Below, in pieces: positions 42,042 through 52,677 of a stretch of 64,000 nt of DNA; the first letter of the stretch is position 1; every line of letters begins with the position of its first letter. The notes under the pieces were generated by a model, which had not been told where the DNA came from, did not search any database, and saw only the letters and a list, made by a program, of their open reading frames with translations. The position numbers were made by a program, and so were the translations under genes. This DNA comes from an uncultured SAR116 cluster alpha proteobacterium (lineage in GTDB: Bacteria > Pseudomonadota > Alphaproteobacteria > Puniceispirillales > Marisalimonadaceae), in assembly GCA_902543145.1 (NCBI GenBank), contig CACBXG010000007.1:35417-99416 (forward strand). The letters are read 5' to 3'.

Positions 42042-43751
42042 TTGACTCAAACTGAAACCACTGCCAAACCTTCACAAGAAAGCTTCTCAGAGTTATTAGA
42101 CCAAAGCTTTCAAGAAATGACAAGTATTGAAGGTTCAGTAGTATCTGGAACGGTAATTTCTATTGAAAAAGATATCATTATAATCGATGTTGGTTTAAAA
42201 TGTGAAGGTCGTGTTCCTTTAAGAGAATTTGGAAATAATGGAGAAGAAGCGAAGATTAATGTTGGTGACACAGTTGAGGTATATATAGAAAGACTTGAAG
42301 ATATTAATGGCCAAGCAATATTAAGTAGAGAAAAAGCAAGAAGAGAGGAAGCTTGGGTAAATCTTGAGGTTGCTCTTGAAAAACAACAAAGAGTAAACGG
42401 TATTATTTTTGGAAAAGTCAAGGGAGGTTTTACTGTTGATTTAGAAGGTGCAACAGCTTTTTTACCTGGAAGTCAAGTAGATATTCGTCCTATTAAAGAT
42501 CTCGGTGTGTTAATGGGAACACCTCAACCCTTTCAAATACTCAAAATGGATAGAAGAAGGGGTAATATCGTTGTTTCAAGAAGAGCAGTATTGGAAGACA
42601 GCAGAGCTGAAGCTAGAACTGAACTAGTTGCAAATCTACAAGAGGGTCAAGTTTTGCAAGGTGTTATTAAAAATATTACAGATTACGGTGCATTTGTCGA
42701 TTTAGGTGGTGTTGATGGTTTATTGCATGTAACTGATATTTCATGGAAAAGAATCAACCATCCATCTGAAGCGCTTCAAGTGGGCGAGTCTGTTCAAGTC
42801 AAAGTTATAAAATTCAATGATGAAACACAGAGAATATCACTTGGAATAAAACAACTTACTGAGGATCCATGGCTTAAAGTATTTGAAAGGTTTCCTGTAG
42901 GTGCAAAAATGTCAGGAATTGTTACTAATATTACTGATTATGGTTCTTTCGTTGAATTAGAGGACGGTATTGAAGGATTAGTTCATGTATCAGAGATGAG
43001 TTGGACCAAGAAAAACGTTCATCCTGGAAAAATTGTATCTACCTCAGAAAAAGTTGAGGTAATGGTGCTAGAGATTGATGTTCAAAAAAGAAGAATTTCT
43101 CTTGGCATAAAACAATGTGTAGAGAATCCTTGGGAAAAATTTAAAAAAATAAATAAAGTTGATGACATTATTGATGGTGAGATTAGGAATATAACTGAAT
43201 TTGGTCTTTTTATAGCTCTTACAGAGGATATAGATGGTCTGGTACACCTATCAGATATAAGCTGGGATGGTAACGGTGATGAACTTATTAAAAACTATGT
43301 AAAAGGTTCAACTATTCAAGCTAAAATACTAGATATAGACGTTGAAAAAGAAAGAATATCTCTTGGCATTAAACAACTTACAGAGGATATTGCTGCTACT
43401 GAAATCGACAACATTAGAAAAGGTTCAACAGTTACTTGTACAATTTCTGAAATAAATGAAAATGGTTTAGAAGTTAATGTAGGCGATAAATTAAAAGGTT
43501 TTATTAGGAAAAATGATTTATCACGCGAAAGAGCAGATCAAAAGACAGATCGTTATGGTCTTGGTGATAAAGTTGATGCTACTGTTACTAATATTGATAA
43601 AAAAACCAAAAAAATTTCTCTTTCAATCAAGGCTAAAGAAATTGAAGAAGAAAAGAAAGCCATGGCAGAGTACGGATCATCTGATAGTGGAGCAAGTTTA
43701 GGTGATATATTAGGAGCAGCACTGGCGAAAAAAGATGAGAAATCCTCCTAA
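42042..43751 (+). CDS. rpsA: 30S ribosomal protein S1
   Basis: Six S1-type domains with DYGAFVDLGGVDGLLHVTDISWKRI repeats; TTG start. Confidence 0.98.
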   Translation: MTQTETTAKPSQESFSELLDQSFQEMTSIEGSVVSGTVISIEKDIIIIDVGLKCEGRVPLREFGNNGEEAKINVGDTVEVYIERLEDINGQAILSREKARREEAWVNLEVALEKQQRVNGIIFGKVKGGFTVDLEGATAFLPGSQVDIRPIKDLGVLMGTPQPFQILKMDRRRGNIVVSRRAVLEDSRAEARTELVANLQEGQVLQGVIKNITDYGAFVDLGGVDGLLHVTDISWKRINHPSEALQVGESVQVKVIKFNDETQRISLGIKQLTEDPWLKVFERFPVGAKMSGIVTNITDYGSFVELEDGIEGLVHVSEMSWTKKNVHPGKIVSTSEKVEVMVLEIDVQKRRISLGIKQCVENPWEKFKKINKVDDIIDGEIRNITEFGLFIALTEDIDGLVHLSDISWDGNGDELIKNYVKGSTIQAKILDIDVEKERISLGIKQLTEDIAATEIDNIRKGSTVTCTISEINENGLEVNVGDKLKGFIRKNDLSRERADQKTDRYGLGDKVDATVTNIDKKTKKISLSIKAKEIEEEKKAMAEYGSSDSGASLGDILGAALAKKDEKSS

Positions 43752-43762
43752 AAGGTGTTATT

Positions 43763-44041
43763 TTGAATAAATCAGATCTTATAATTAAAATTGCAAATCT
43801 AAACGCAAGCATTTATCAAAAAGATGCAACTAAAATTGTGAACGTTTTTTTTGATACCATAACCAAAGCTCTTTCTAGAAATGAAAGAGTTGAATTACGA
43901 GGTTTTGGAGTTTTCGATGTAAAAAAAAGAAAAGCACGCATTGCAAGAAATCCAAAAAATGGCGCCGCTGTAGCCGTTCCAGAAAAAAATGTGCCCTATT
44001 TCAGAATGGGTAAAGGCATGAAAGATCGTTTAAATAAATAA
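43763..44041 (+). CDS. ihfB: Integration host factor beta subunit
   Basis: HU/IHF fold: VELRGFGVFDVKKRKARIARNPKNGAAVAVPEKNVPYFRMGKGMKDRLN; downstream of rpsA; TTG start. Confidence 0.95.
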   Translation: MNKSDLIIKIANLNASIYQKDATKIVNVFFDTITKALSRNERVELRGFGVFDVKKRKARIARNPKNGAAVAVPEKNVPYFRMGKGMKDRLNK

Positions 44042-44086
44042 CTATATTCTTAAATTTTCTAGTACTAAAAAAATATCTAATTTAAA

Positions 44087-44728
44087 ATGAATAGTCTATT
44101 TGAAATCAAAGTTTGTGGTATAAATGATATAACATCAATGAACACAGCACTTAAATGTAAAGTGGATTATATAGGATTGGTTTTTTATCAAAATTCACCA
44201 CGAAACGTCTCGATTAATCTATCTAAAGAATTACTTAAATCAAGAAACAAAATAACTAAAATAGTAGCCCTCACTGTTGACCCTAATGATGATTTTTTAA
44301 ATGAAATTAAAAAAATTATTAATCCTGACTATATACAACTTCACGGAAACGAAAATTCTAGAAGATGTCTTGACATTAAACACAAAATAAATATTCCTTT
44401 GATAAAAGGTATCAATGTTAAGAATAAAATTGATCTAATAAGAAAAAATAAAGAATTTGAGGATATTTGTGATATCCTGTTATTTGACGCTCAATCTGAA
44501 TCCTTACCAGGTGGTAATGGTAAAAAATTTGACTGGGATATCCTTAAGGACTTTAAATCTAAAAAAAAATGGATGCTTGCAGGAGGTTTAAACATAGAAA
44601 ATATAGAAAATGCCATTGATATTACTAAAGCACCAGCAATTGATATTTCTTCGGGTCTGGAAATTAGGAAAGGTCTAAAAGATCCTCAATTAATTAAAGA
44701 TTTTGTAATAAAATGTAAAAGTTTATGA
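44087..44728 (+). CDS. trpF: Phosphoribosylanthranilate isomerase
   Basis: [61 protein letters not shown]; upstream of trpB. Confidence 0.95.
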   Translation: MNSLFEIKVCGINDITSMNTALKCKVDYIGLVFYQNSPRNVSINLSKELLKSRNKITKIVALTVDPNDDFLNEIKKIINPDYIQLHGNENSRRCLDIKHKINIPLIKGINVKNKIDLIRKNKEFEDICDILLFDAQSESLPGGNGKKFDWDILKDFKSKKKWMLAGGLNIENIENAIDITKAPAIDISSGLEIRKGLKDPQLIKDFVIKCKSL

Positions 44729-44738
44729 TGGCTTACTT

Positions 44739-45956
44739 ATGACGAAAATGAATTTAAATAGCTTAAGAACTGGTCCAGATGCTTACGGTAAATTTGGTAT
44801 TCATGGTGGAAGATTTGTAGCTGAAACTCTAATGCCATTAATTTTGGATGTTGAAAATGCATATGAAAAGGCAATAAAGGATCAGTCTTTCATTAATGAA
44901 TTAGATATGTATAGAAGAGATTATATTGGAAGGCCTAGTCCATTATATTTTGCAGAAAGACTTACTGAACATTTTGGTGGAGCTAAAATTTATTTGAAAA
45001 GAGATGAACTCAATCACACTGGTGCTCATAAAATTAATAATGTTATAGGTCAAATATTATTAGCAAAAAATATGGGTAAAAATAAAATTATTGCTGAAAC
45101 CGGAGCGGGTCAACATGGAGTTGCTACAGCAACTGCATGTGCCCTTTTTGGTTTTGAGTGTGAAGTCTTTATGGGTGCAAAAGATATTGAGCGTCAAAAA
45201 CCAAATGTACAAAGAATGCAACTATTAGGCGCAAAAATTAATCCAGTAACCTCGGGCACAGGCACATTAAAGGATGCAATGAATGATGCTTTAAGATTCT
45301 GGGTAAGTAATGCAAATACTCATTTTTATATTATTGGAACTGCAGCTGGACCACATCCATATCCTAAAATGGTTAGAGATTTTCAATCAATAATAGGTGA
45401 AGAGGCCAAAAAGCAAATTTTAGAAAAAGAAAATCAACTTCCAAATGCTCTAGTTGCGTGCATTGGAGGAGGATCAAATGCACTAGGTTTGTTTCATCCT
45501 TTCCTTGATGATGAGGAGGTTGAAATATTTGGAGTTGAAGCAGCAGGTAAAGGACTGAATTCTAATTTGCACGCTGCATCTCTTACTGCTGGTTCACCAG
45601 GAGTGCTGCATGGAAATAGAACTTATTTACTTCAAGATGATGATGGTCAAATAATTGATGCTCATTCTATATCTGCAGGTTTGGATTATCCTGGTATCGG
45701 GCCAGAACACTCGTGGCTTCATGATATTGGTAGAATTAAATATTTGTCAACTACAGATGATCAGAGTTTGGATGCTTTTAAGTTATGTAGCAGCTTGGAA
45801 GGTATAATTCCTGCTCTTGAACCTGCTCATGCCCTACATATTACAGGAAAACTAGCTTCTGAGAGAAAAGGCCAAATTATAATTATGAATATGTGTGGTA
45901 GAGGAGACAAAGATTTGTCATCTGTGTTACCATTAATAATGAAAAACGATACTTAA
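44739..45956 (+). CDS. trpB: Tryptophan synthase beta chain
   Basis: [68 protein letters not shown]. Confidence 0.99.
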   Translation: MTKMNLNSLRTGPDAYGKFGIHGGRFVAETLMPLILDVENAYEKAIKDQSFINELDMYRRDYIGRPSPLYFAERLTEHFGGAKIYLKRDELNHTGAHKINNVIGQILLAKNMGKNKIIAETGAGQHGVATATACALFGFECEVFMGAKDIERQKPNVQRMQLLGAKINPVTSGTGTLKDAMNDALRFWVSNANTHFYIIGTAAGPHPYPKMVRDFQSIIGEEAKKQILEKENQLPNALVACIGGGSNALGLFHPFLDDEEVEIFGVEAAGKGLNSNLHAASLTAGSPGVLHGNRTYLLQDDDGQIIDAHSISAGLDYPGIGPEHSWLHDIGRIKYLSTTDDQSLDAFKLCSSLEGIIPALEPAHALHITGKLASERKGQIIIMNMCGRGDKDLSSVLPLIMKNDT

Positions 45957-45964
45957 TATAAACT

Positions 45965-46783
45965 ATGAATCGTATAAAAAAAACTTTTAATAAATTAAAT
46001 AAAGAAAATAAAAAAGCCTTAGGAATTTTTATAACCGCTGGTGACCCTAATTTTGAAAACTCCTTGAAACTCATTACTAATCTGCCTGATAATGGCGCAG
46101 ATTTTATTGAAATTGGCATGCCGTTTTCAGACCCCATGGCGGATGGACCATCAATACAATTATCAAGTCAAAGAGCTCTTAAATCAGGTATGAACATTAA
46201 AAAATGTTTATCACTAATTAAAATTTTTAGAGAAAAAAATATTCATACGCCTCTTATTTTGATGGGATATTACAACCCAATTTATAAGTTTGGAAAAGAA
46301 AAATTTATTAAAAAATGTATAGAGTTCGGTGTAGATGCACTTATCATTGTAGACTTACCTCCTGAAGAAGATGATGAGTTTTATTTTGAAGCTGAAAAAA
46401 ATAACTTATCTATGATAAGATTAGTGACCCCTACCACTGATGAAAAAAGACTTAAAAAGATTTTGTTAAATGCTTCTGGATTTGTGTATTATGTCTCAAT
46501 AACCGGCATAACTGGTACCCAAGCCCCTAATATTAAAAACGTACAAGATAATATAAAAAAAATTAAACAGGTTACAGACTTACCAATTGTTATTGGGTTT
46601 GGGATAAGATCACCAGGTCAAGCAACTTTGATGTCAGATGTATCTGACGGTATTGTTATTGGATCTGCAGTAGTTGATTTAATTAAAAAAAGTATAGATG
46701 GTGAGGGTGTTTCAGGCGGTGAAGAATTAACGACATGTTTAGACTTTACTAAAGAAATATCAAAAGCTTTAAAACATAATTAA
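45965..46783 (+). CDS. trpA: Tryptophan synthase alpha chain
   Basis: GADFIEIGMPFSDPMADGPSIQLSSQRAL, GFVYYVSITGITGTQ, PIVIGFGIRSPGQA. Confidence 0.98.
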   Translation: MNRIKKTFNKLNKENKKALGIFITAGDPNFENSLKLITNLPDNGADFIEIGMPFSDPMADGPSIQLSSQRALKSGMNIKKCLSLIKIFREKNIHTPLILMGYYNPIYKFGKEKFIKKCIEFGVDALIIVDLPPEEDDEFYFEAEKNNLSMIRLVTPTTDEKRLKKILLNASGFVYYVSITGITGTQAPNIKNVQDNIKKIKQVTDLPIVIGFGIRSPGQATLMSDVSDGIVIGSAVVDLIKKSIDGEGVSGGEELTTCLDFTKEISKALKHN

Positions 46784-46828
46784 GCCTTATTTATTTGGTT
46801 AAATAATATTTTAAAAAAGGAAAGATAA

Positions 46829-47683
46829 TTGAATTGGATTAAAGAGACAGTTTTACCTAAGTTTAAAGCTTTTGTTAAAATAAAAGAACCAGAGGAAGTA
46901 TTGTGGGTAAAATGCAAATCTTGTTCTCAAATGATATTTCACAAAGAATTTTCTTCAAATCATAATGTTTGTAAAACATGTGGTTATCATGATCACTTAT
47001 CAGCAAGAGAAAGAATTGAATTTCTTCTTGATAAAGACTCGATAGAAAATATTACAATACCAAAACCAAAATTAGATCCATTAAATTTTAAAGATAAAAA
47101 AAAATATAGCGATAGAATAAAAGATGCTCAAAGCAAAACAAAACTAGATGATGCTTTGTTAGTTAGTTTTGGATTCATTGACAAAACACCAGTAATCTTG
47201 GCATGTTTTGATTTTGCATTTATGGCTGGATCAATGGGAAGATATGTAGGAGATGGATTAATTTTAGCCTCTGAAGAAGCTATAAAAAGAAAATGTTCTC
47301 TTATAGTAGTTCCATCTTCAGGTGGTGCAAGAATGCAAGAAGGCATATTTTCCTTAATGCAAATGCCTAGATCAACAATTGCAATTAATAAAATAAAAAA
47401 AGCAAAGCTTCCATATATAGTTTTACACACAAATCCAACTACTGGTGGTGTTACAGCAAGCTTTGCTATGCTTGGTGATATTCATATTGCAGAACCAGGA
47501 GCTATTATTGGATTTGCTGGTAGAAGAGTTATTGAAGAAACAGTTAAAGAAAAATTACCTGAAGATTTTCAAACAGCTGAATATTTAAAATCTCATGGTA
47601 TGATAGATATTGTTGTTCCTAGATCAGAACAAAAAACTAAAATTTCAAAAATTTTAAAATCTCTAACTTTTTATTTAAATTAG
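46829..47683 (+). CDS. accD: Acetyl-CoA carboxylase carboxyltransferase subunit beta
   Basis: Zn finger CKSCSQMIFHKEFSSNHNVCKTCGYH; SGGARMQEGIFSLMQMPR; AEPGAIIGFAGRRVIEETV; TTG start. Confidence 0.98.
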   Translation: MNWIKETVLPKFKAFVKIKEPEEVLWVKCKSCSQMIFHKEFSSNHNVCKTCGYHDHLSARERIEFLLDKDSIENITIPKPKLDPLNFKDKKKYSDRIKDAQSKTKLDDALLVSFGFIDKTPVILACFDFAFMAGSMGRYVGDGLILASEEAIKRKCSLIVVPSSGGARMQEGIFSLMQMPRSTIAINKIKKAKLPYIVLHTNPTTGGVTASFAMLGDIHIAEPGAIIGFAGRRVIEETVKEKLPEDFQTAEYLKSHGMIDIVVPRSEQKTKISKILKSLTFYLN

Positions 47684-47705
47684 CACTACAAATTTTTAAT
47701 TTAAA

Positions 47706-48941
47706 TTGAGTAATAATAAAAACAAATTATCTTTAACCTTAAAAAGGATGCTTGATTTACATCCAAAACTTATAGATTTCGATCTAAAAAGATTAAAAAT
47801 TTTAATGGATAAATTTCATAATCCACAAAATAATTTAAACAATGTAGTTCATATAGCAGGGACAAATGGTAAAGGTTCAACTGCAGCATTTCTAAGAGAA
47901 ATTTTAGAAGTTCATAATTTATCTGTTAATATATATACTTCTCCTCATTTAATAAATTTTAATGAACGAATCAGAATAAACAAAAAATTAATTTCAGATA
48001 ACAATTTAATAAATATATTAGAAGAAGTTGAGCTAAAAAATGATCGTAATCCAATAACATTTTTTGAAATTACTACTGCAGCAGCATTTATTGCTTTCAA
48101 ACGATTTCCTGCTGATATTAACATTTTTGAGACTGGGTTAGGTGGAAGGTTAGATGCAACAAATATCATAGAAAATAAAAAGCTTACCATTATAACTAAA
48201 ATTGGCTTTGATCATGAAGAATTTTTAGGAAACAATATTCAAAAAATAGCAAAAGAGAAAGCAGGAATTTTAAGAAAAAATATACCTGTTATTATTGCTA
48301 AACAGAGTAAAGATGAAGCAATGAAAACACTAGTAAATGCAGCAAAAGAATTAAATTCAATGCCGATCAAGGTAAAAAGAATTTCAAAGAATACAAAATT
48401 AGGTTTGGTTGGTGACTTTCAATACGAAAATGCATCAACAGCGTTTACAGCTGGTAAATTTTTAATATCATCGATATCCGCATATAAAGTAAGGCAAGCA
48501 CTTGAGAGTACTTCTTGGTATGGAAGAATTCAAAAGTTAAATGATGGTAAGATTTTCAATCTCAGGGAAAATATTACTATTATTGATGGATCACATAATC
48601 AAGATGGTGCAATTGTTCTTGATCAATATTTGACTAAAAAATCATTAGGTAAATGGAACATTATTATTGGTATGTTGAATAATAGAGAAGTTAAAGATTT
48701 CGTCGAAATTTTTAAAAACCACATTAATCAAATTTATGCCATTACTATTCCTGAATCAAACAATTCACACTCAGCTCTAGACCTAAAATATAAATTAGAT
48801 ACTTTAGGTTTTGATACAAATGTTTCAAACAATTTCGAAGATGCTCTTAGAAAGGCCAACAATAAGATTCCATTATTGATTACTGGATCTTTATATTTAG
48901 CAGGTCATGCATTGAAATTCAACGAAACCATAATTGATTAG
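47706..48941 (+). CDS. folC: Folylpolyglutamate synthase / dihydrofolate synthase
   Basis: HIAGTNGKGSTAAFLREIL, YTSPHLINFNERIRIN, ETGLGGRLDATNII. Confidence 0.97.
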   Translation: MSNNKNKLSLTLKRMLDLHPKLIDFDLKRLKILMDKFHNPQNNLNNVVHIAGTNGKGSTAAFLREILEVHNLSVNIYTSPHLINFNERIRINKKLISDNNLINILEEVELKNDRNPITFFEITTAAAFIAFKRFPADINIFETGLGGRLDATNIIENKKLTIITKIGFDHEEFLGNNIQKIAKEKAGILRKNIPVIIAKQSKDEAMKTLVNAAKELNSMPIKVKRISKNTKLGLVGDFQYENASTAFTAGKFLISSISAYKVRQALESTSWYGRIQKLNDGKIFNLRENITIIDGSHNQDGAIVLDQYLTKKSLGKWNIIIGMLNNREVKDFVEIFKNHINQIYAITIPESNNSHSALDLKYKLDTLGFDTNVSNNFEDALRKANNKIPLLITGSLYLAGHALKFNETIID

Positions 48942-49258
48942 ATTGTATCTTTAATCCATGACTCAAGAGCGGATTTTGGAAGGGCACCCATCTTCTCAGA
49001 GATTTTTTTTCCACCCCTAAAGATCATTAAAGCGGGAATACTTCTAATACTATATGCTTGAGATGTTGAAGGATTTTCATCAACATTAATTTTAACAACT
49101 TTTAATTTGTTACTCATTTCTTCAGATAATTCTTCCAAGGAGGGTGCAATTGCTTTACAAGGTCCACACCATTCTGCCCAAAAATCAACTAACACAGGTT
49201 CTTTAGCTTCTAATACATCTGCTTTAAAGTTTTGATCATCTGTTTTATTTGTCGCCAT
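48938..49258 (-). CDS. trxA: Thioredoxin
   Basis: VDFWAEWCGPCKAIAPSLEELS. Confidence 0.98.
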   Translation of the reverse strand: MATNKTDDQNFKADVLEAKEPVLVDFWAEWCGPCKAIAPSLEELSEEMSNKLKVVKINVDENPSTSQAYSIRSIPALMIFRGGKKISEKMGALPKSALESWIKDTI

Positions 49259-49284
49259 TTTAATCTCTCCTTAGTTAACAAAAT

Positions 49285-50700
49285 TTAAATTAGTTGATAC
49301 TGTTTTTCAAGATCTTGTAAAAAATGATCCCAATCCTCTAAGAATAACAACTTTTCATCATTACCTTGTCTTTCATATTCTTCACGTAAATTATCTAGCT
49401 CGTGATATGCTTTAGGAATTGTATTCCACTTTTCATTATCAGTGCTTAAAATTTGATTGGCAATAATTTTATGGATATTTTCATAATCAGATTTAGGAAG
49501 TACATGAGGCATCTCTTCATAAATTAATATATGAGCAAAATATTTATAACGTTCATCTTTAAACTGATTAGAAATATAAAATCTTTCTTCCCAATCAGCA
49601 TTATGAAAATCAACCATTTTGGATTTTTCGTGATTATCAGGGAAACCACCAGAATAAATACTTTCTTCTGGCATTAAATCAATCTGTGATTTAGTCATTT
49701 GTCTTGTCTCATGCTCTTCAAAAAGAATTGTTTGGATTTTATTTTTAAAATCAGAACTTTGTTTAATAATTTCTGCTCTGTGAGTTAAAACTTCCATCCC
49801 AATTGATTGATACACTGGGATTTTATCAATAACGCTTGAGTCTAATAAGATTGGATTTTTATTATTTTTAATTTCTTTAATTAATTTAGGTTTTTGTTTC
49901 ATTTTAATTTTTAAATCTTTAATAGACATATCAATATAATCAAGTGGATCATGCAATAAATCAAAACATTGAGGATAATTAAATTGATTCTTGCAAATAT
50001 AAGTAACAGCATGAACATTGAATTTACCAAAAAGATATTCATCCATACAAACAATATTATTTTGGATTAGAAAGTTATCTACATCTATTTTATTATTATT
50101 GTTAAGCCCAGCATTCCAAACTTTATTAGAATTTTTCTGTAAAATTTTAGCAATTTCAATAGTAGCATCTACATCACCCATAGCATCATGAGCATTATGA
50201 AAAATATTATTAAGTTCAGTTAAGACATCTAATTTAAAAACTTGATTACCCTTTTCATTAATTCCAACTTTTAAACAATCAGGAAAATAAAACTTAGATG
50301 CTCTAGTCATTCCTATGACATCAGCTCTTTTATTGCCATGAAATTGTGTTAAATAAGGTTCTAAAAGACTTTTAAAGAAAGTTTTTCTAATAAATTCTTC
50401 ATCAAAGTTTATTGAGTTATATCCAACAAAAATAGCTGGTGACCATTTCTTAAATGTTGTTTCTATTTTTTTTATTAAATCATAATGTGACAAATTTACA
50501 TTTTTTAGAATTTCTACGGATGTTTTATTTACAATCAATGCTTCAGGATAAGGCACTAAACCTTTTTTTAATCGACATCTCTCTTCAATTTTGTCAATTA
50601 CATTAAATTTATTGTCTGTAAGTATAGCTGCCACTTGAATAATTTGATCCCAGGTAGAATTTCTTCCTGTAGTTTCTAAATCATAGAAGACATAATTCAA
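49285..50700 (-). CDS. sbcB: Exodeoxyribonuclease I-like (SbcB-type DEDD exonuclease)
   Basis: 471 aa; FYDLETTGRNSTWDQIIQVAAI, VGYNSINFDEEFIRKTFF, NAHDAMGDVDATIEIAKIL resemble the ExoI catalytic motifs; SH3-like/helical C-terminal half; TTG start. Confidence 0.88.
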   Translation of the reverse strand: MNYVFYDLETTGRNSTWDQIIQVAAILTDNKFNVIDKIEERCRLKKGLVPYPEALIVNKTSVEILKNVNLSHYDLIKKIETTFKKWSPAIFVGYNSINFDEEFIRKTFFKSLLEPYLTQFHGNKRADVIGMTRASKFYFPDCLKVGINEKGNQVFKLDVLTELNNIFHNAHDAMGDVDATIEIAKILQKNSNKVWNAGLNNNNKIDVDNFLIQNNIVCMDEYLFGKFNVHAVTYICKNQFNYPQCFDLLHDPLDYIDMSIKDLKIKMKQKPKLIKEIKNNKNPILLDSSVIDKIPVYQSIGMEVLTHRAEIIKQSSDFKNKIQTILFEEHETRQMTKSQIDLMPEESIYSGGFPDNHEKSKMVDFHNADWEERFYISNQFKDERYKYFAHILIYEEMPHVLPKSDYENIHKIIANQILSTDNEKWNTIPKAYHELDNLREEYERQGNDEKLLFLEDWDHFLQDLEKQYQLI

Positions 50701-50710
50701 ATTATTGACC

Positions 50711-51204
50711 TCACAAAGCTAAAAAGTTTCTTAAATTTTTAATTTTATTATCCCATTTTTTTGAACCAGATAAAGTAATTTTTCTATATTCAGATAAATT
50801 ACTTTTATTATTTTTTATAATCTCAATATTAAGGTTCAAGGGATCAAAGTGACTTAATTCAAATTTAAATTTTGGCCACTCAAGAAGAATAATTTTTTTT
50901 TTAAGTCCTCAAAAATACCAATCTCATCTACTTCTTCAAAACTATTAATCCTATAAAAATCACAGTGCCAGATTTCTTTTTCTTTTTGTAATGGATATGT
51001 TTGAACAATATTAAATGTAGGACTTATAACTTCATTAATTTTTGTTAAATAATTTATGATTGATTTACACAGAAAAGTTTTTCCAACACCTAAATCTCCA
51101 TTAAATGTAATAAGATCATTTAGTGAAAATAACTTTGCCAATTGTATACCAAAGTTATGCATTTCAGTTTTAGATTTAATCGTTATTTCTAGTAACAATT
51201 TCAT
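50711..51204 (-). pseudogene. tsaE: tsaE (tRNA t6A biosynthesis ATPase), reading frame interrupted by one base at an A10 run (authentic, artefact, or rescued by slippage)
   Basis: ORF 50854..51204 encodes LFSLNDLITFNGDLGVGKTFLCKSIINYL...HCDFYRI then ends early; after the A10 tract (T10 at 50893-50902) another frame continues KIILLEWPKFKFELSHFDPLNLNIEIIKNNKSNLSEYRKITLSGSKKWDNKIKNLRNFLAL, the expected TsaE C-terminus, to a TGA at 50711. Confidence 0.85.
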
Positions 51205-51207
51205 AAA

Positions 51208-52599
51208 TTAGTATCTATAATTTTCTGATTTAAAAGGTCCTTGAACTGGAACTCCAATATAATCCGCCTGTTCGTTTGAAAGCTTACTTAAAGTAGCGCC
51301 AACTTTATCAAGATGTAATTTAGCAACTTTTTCATCTAAATGTCTTGGCAGAGTATATACCTTATTTACATAATTTTCTGGCTTTTCCCATAACTCTATT
51401 TGTGCAAGAACTTGATTAGTAAAAGAGGCACTCATAACAAAACTAGGATGTCCAGTAGCACATCCCAGGTTTACCAATCTTCCTTTTGCTAAAACTATTA
51501 GACGTTTTCCATCTTGAAATTCAACCTCATCCACTTGAGGCTTAACCTCTGACCATTTCATATTTTGAAGTGACTCAACTTGAATTTCTGAATCAAAATG
51601 ACCAATGTTACATATAATTGCCCTATCTTTCATTTCCCTCATATGATCCACAGTAATAACATCTTTATTCCCAGTTGCTGTTACAAATATATCTCCCCTA
51701 GAACATGCCTCTTCCATTGAACACACTTCATATCCTTCCATTGCAGCTTGTAATGCACAAATAGGGTCAATTTCAGTTACAATCACTCTAGCTCCACCTT
51801 GACGAAGTGAAGCTGCAGATCCTTTTCCTACATCACCATAACCTGCAACAACAGCAACTTTACCAGATAACATCACGTCAGTGGCTCTTCTAATACCATC
51901 TACTAGAGATTCCCTGCATCCATAAAGATTATCAAATTTAGATTTTGTTACTGAATCATTCACATTGATTGCCGGAAAAGGAAGATCGCCTTTTTCTGCC
52001 ATTTGATATAATCTAAGAACCCCTGTAGTTGTTTCTTCAGTAACCCCTTTAATGCTATTTTTTACTTTTGTGAACCATCCTGGAGAACTTTCAAGTCTAG
52101 ATAAAATTTGTGATTTAAGAGCCTCTTCTTCTTCATTAGCAGGGTTAGGTAAAACTTGTTCACCACTTTCTGCTTTAGCGCCTAATATAATGTACAAAGT
52201 TGCATCACCACCATCATCTAGGATCATATTCGCAACTGTATCATCTGACCAAGTAAATATTTGATCTACATAATTCCAATATTCTTTTAAAGTTTCACCT
52301 TTTTTTGCAAAAACTGGAATATCTTGTTTTGCTATTGCCGCAGCTGCGTGATCTTGTGTTGAAAAAATATTACAACTAGCCCATCTAACGCTTGCCCCAA
52401 GACTTGTCAAGGTTTCTATGAGGACTGCTGTTTGAATCGTCATATGCAAACAGCCTGCAATCCTTGTACCTTTTAATGGTTTATCCTTTGAAAATAATTC
52501 TCTACATGCTATTAACCCTGGCATTTCAGTCTCAGCGATTGATATTTCTTTTCTTCCCCATTCAGCAAGTTTTATATCTGTGATTGAATAATCTTTCAT
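51208..52599 (-). CDS. ahcY: Adenosylhomocysteinase
   Basis: [55 protein letters not shown]-terminal PFKSENYRY. Confidence 0.99.
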   Translation of the reverse strand: MKDYSITDIKLAEWGRKEISIAETEMPGLIACRELFSKDKPLKGTRIAGCLHMTIQTAVLIETLTSLGASVRWASCNIFSTQDHAAAAIAKQDIPVFAKKGETLKEYWNYVDQIFTWSDDTVANMILDDGGDATLYIILGAKAESGEQVLPNPANEEEEALKSQILSRLESSPGWFTKVKNSIKGVTEETTTGVLRLYQMAEKGDLPFPAINVNDSVTKSKFDNLYGCRESLVDGIRRATDVMLSGKVAVVAGYGDVGKGSAASLRQGGARVIVTEIDPICALQAAMEGYEVCSMEEACSRGDIFVTATGNKDVITVDHMREMKDRAIICNIGHFDSEIQVESLQNMKWSEVKPQVDEVEFQDGKRLIVLAKGRLVNLGCATGHPSFVMSASFTNQVLAQIELWEKPENYVNKVYTLPRHLDEKVAKLHLDKVGATLSKLSNEQADYIGVPVQGPFKSENYRY

Positions 52600-52677
52600 A
52601 ATAATCCTTTTTTAAAATTTGTAATTCTATAACATTTAAAGTCACCCAATTAAAGCTCGAATTAATAAATTTAAAGT

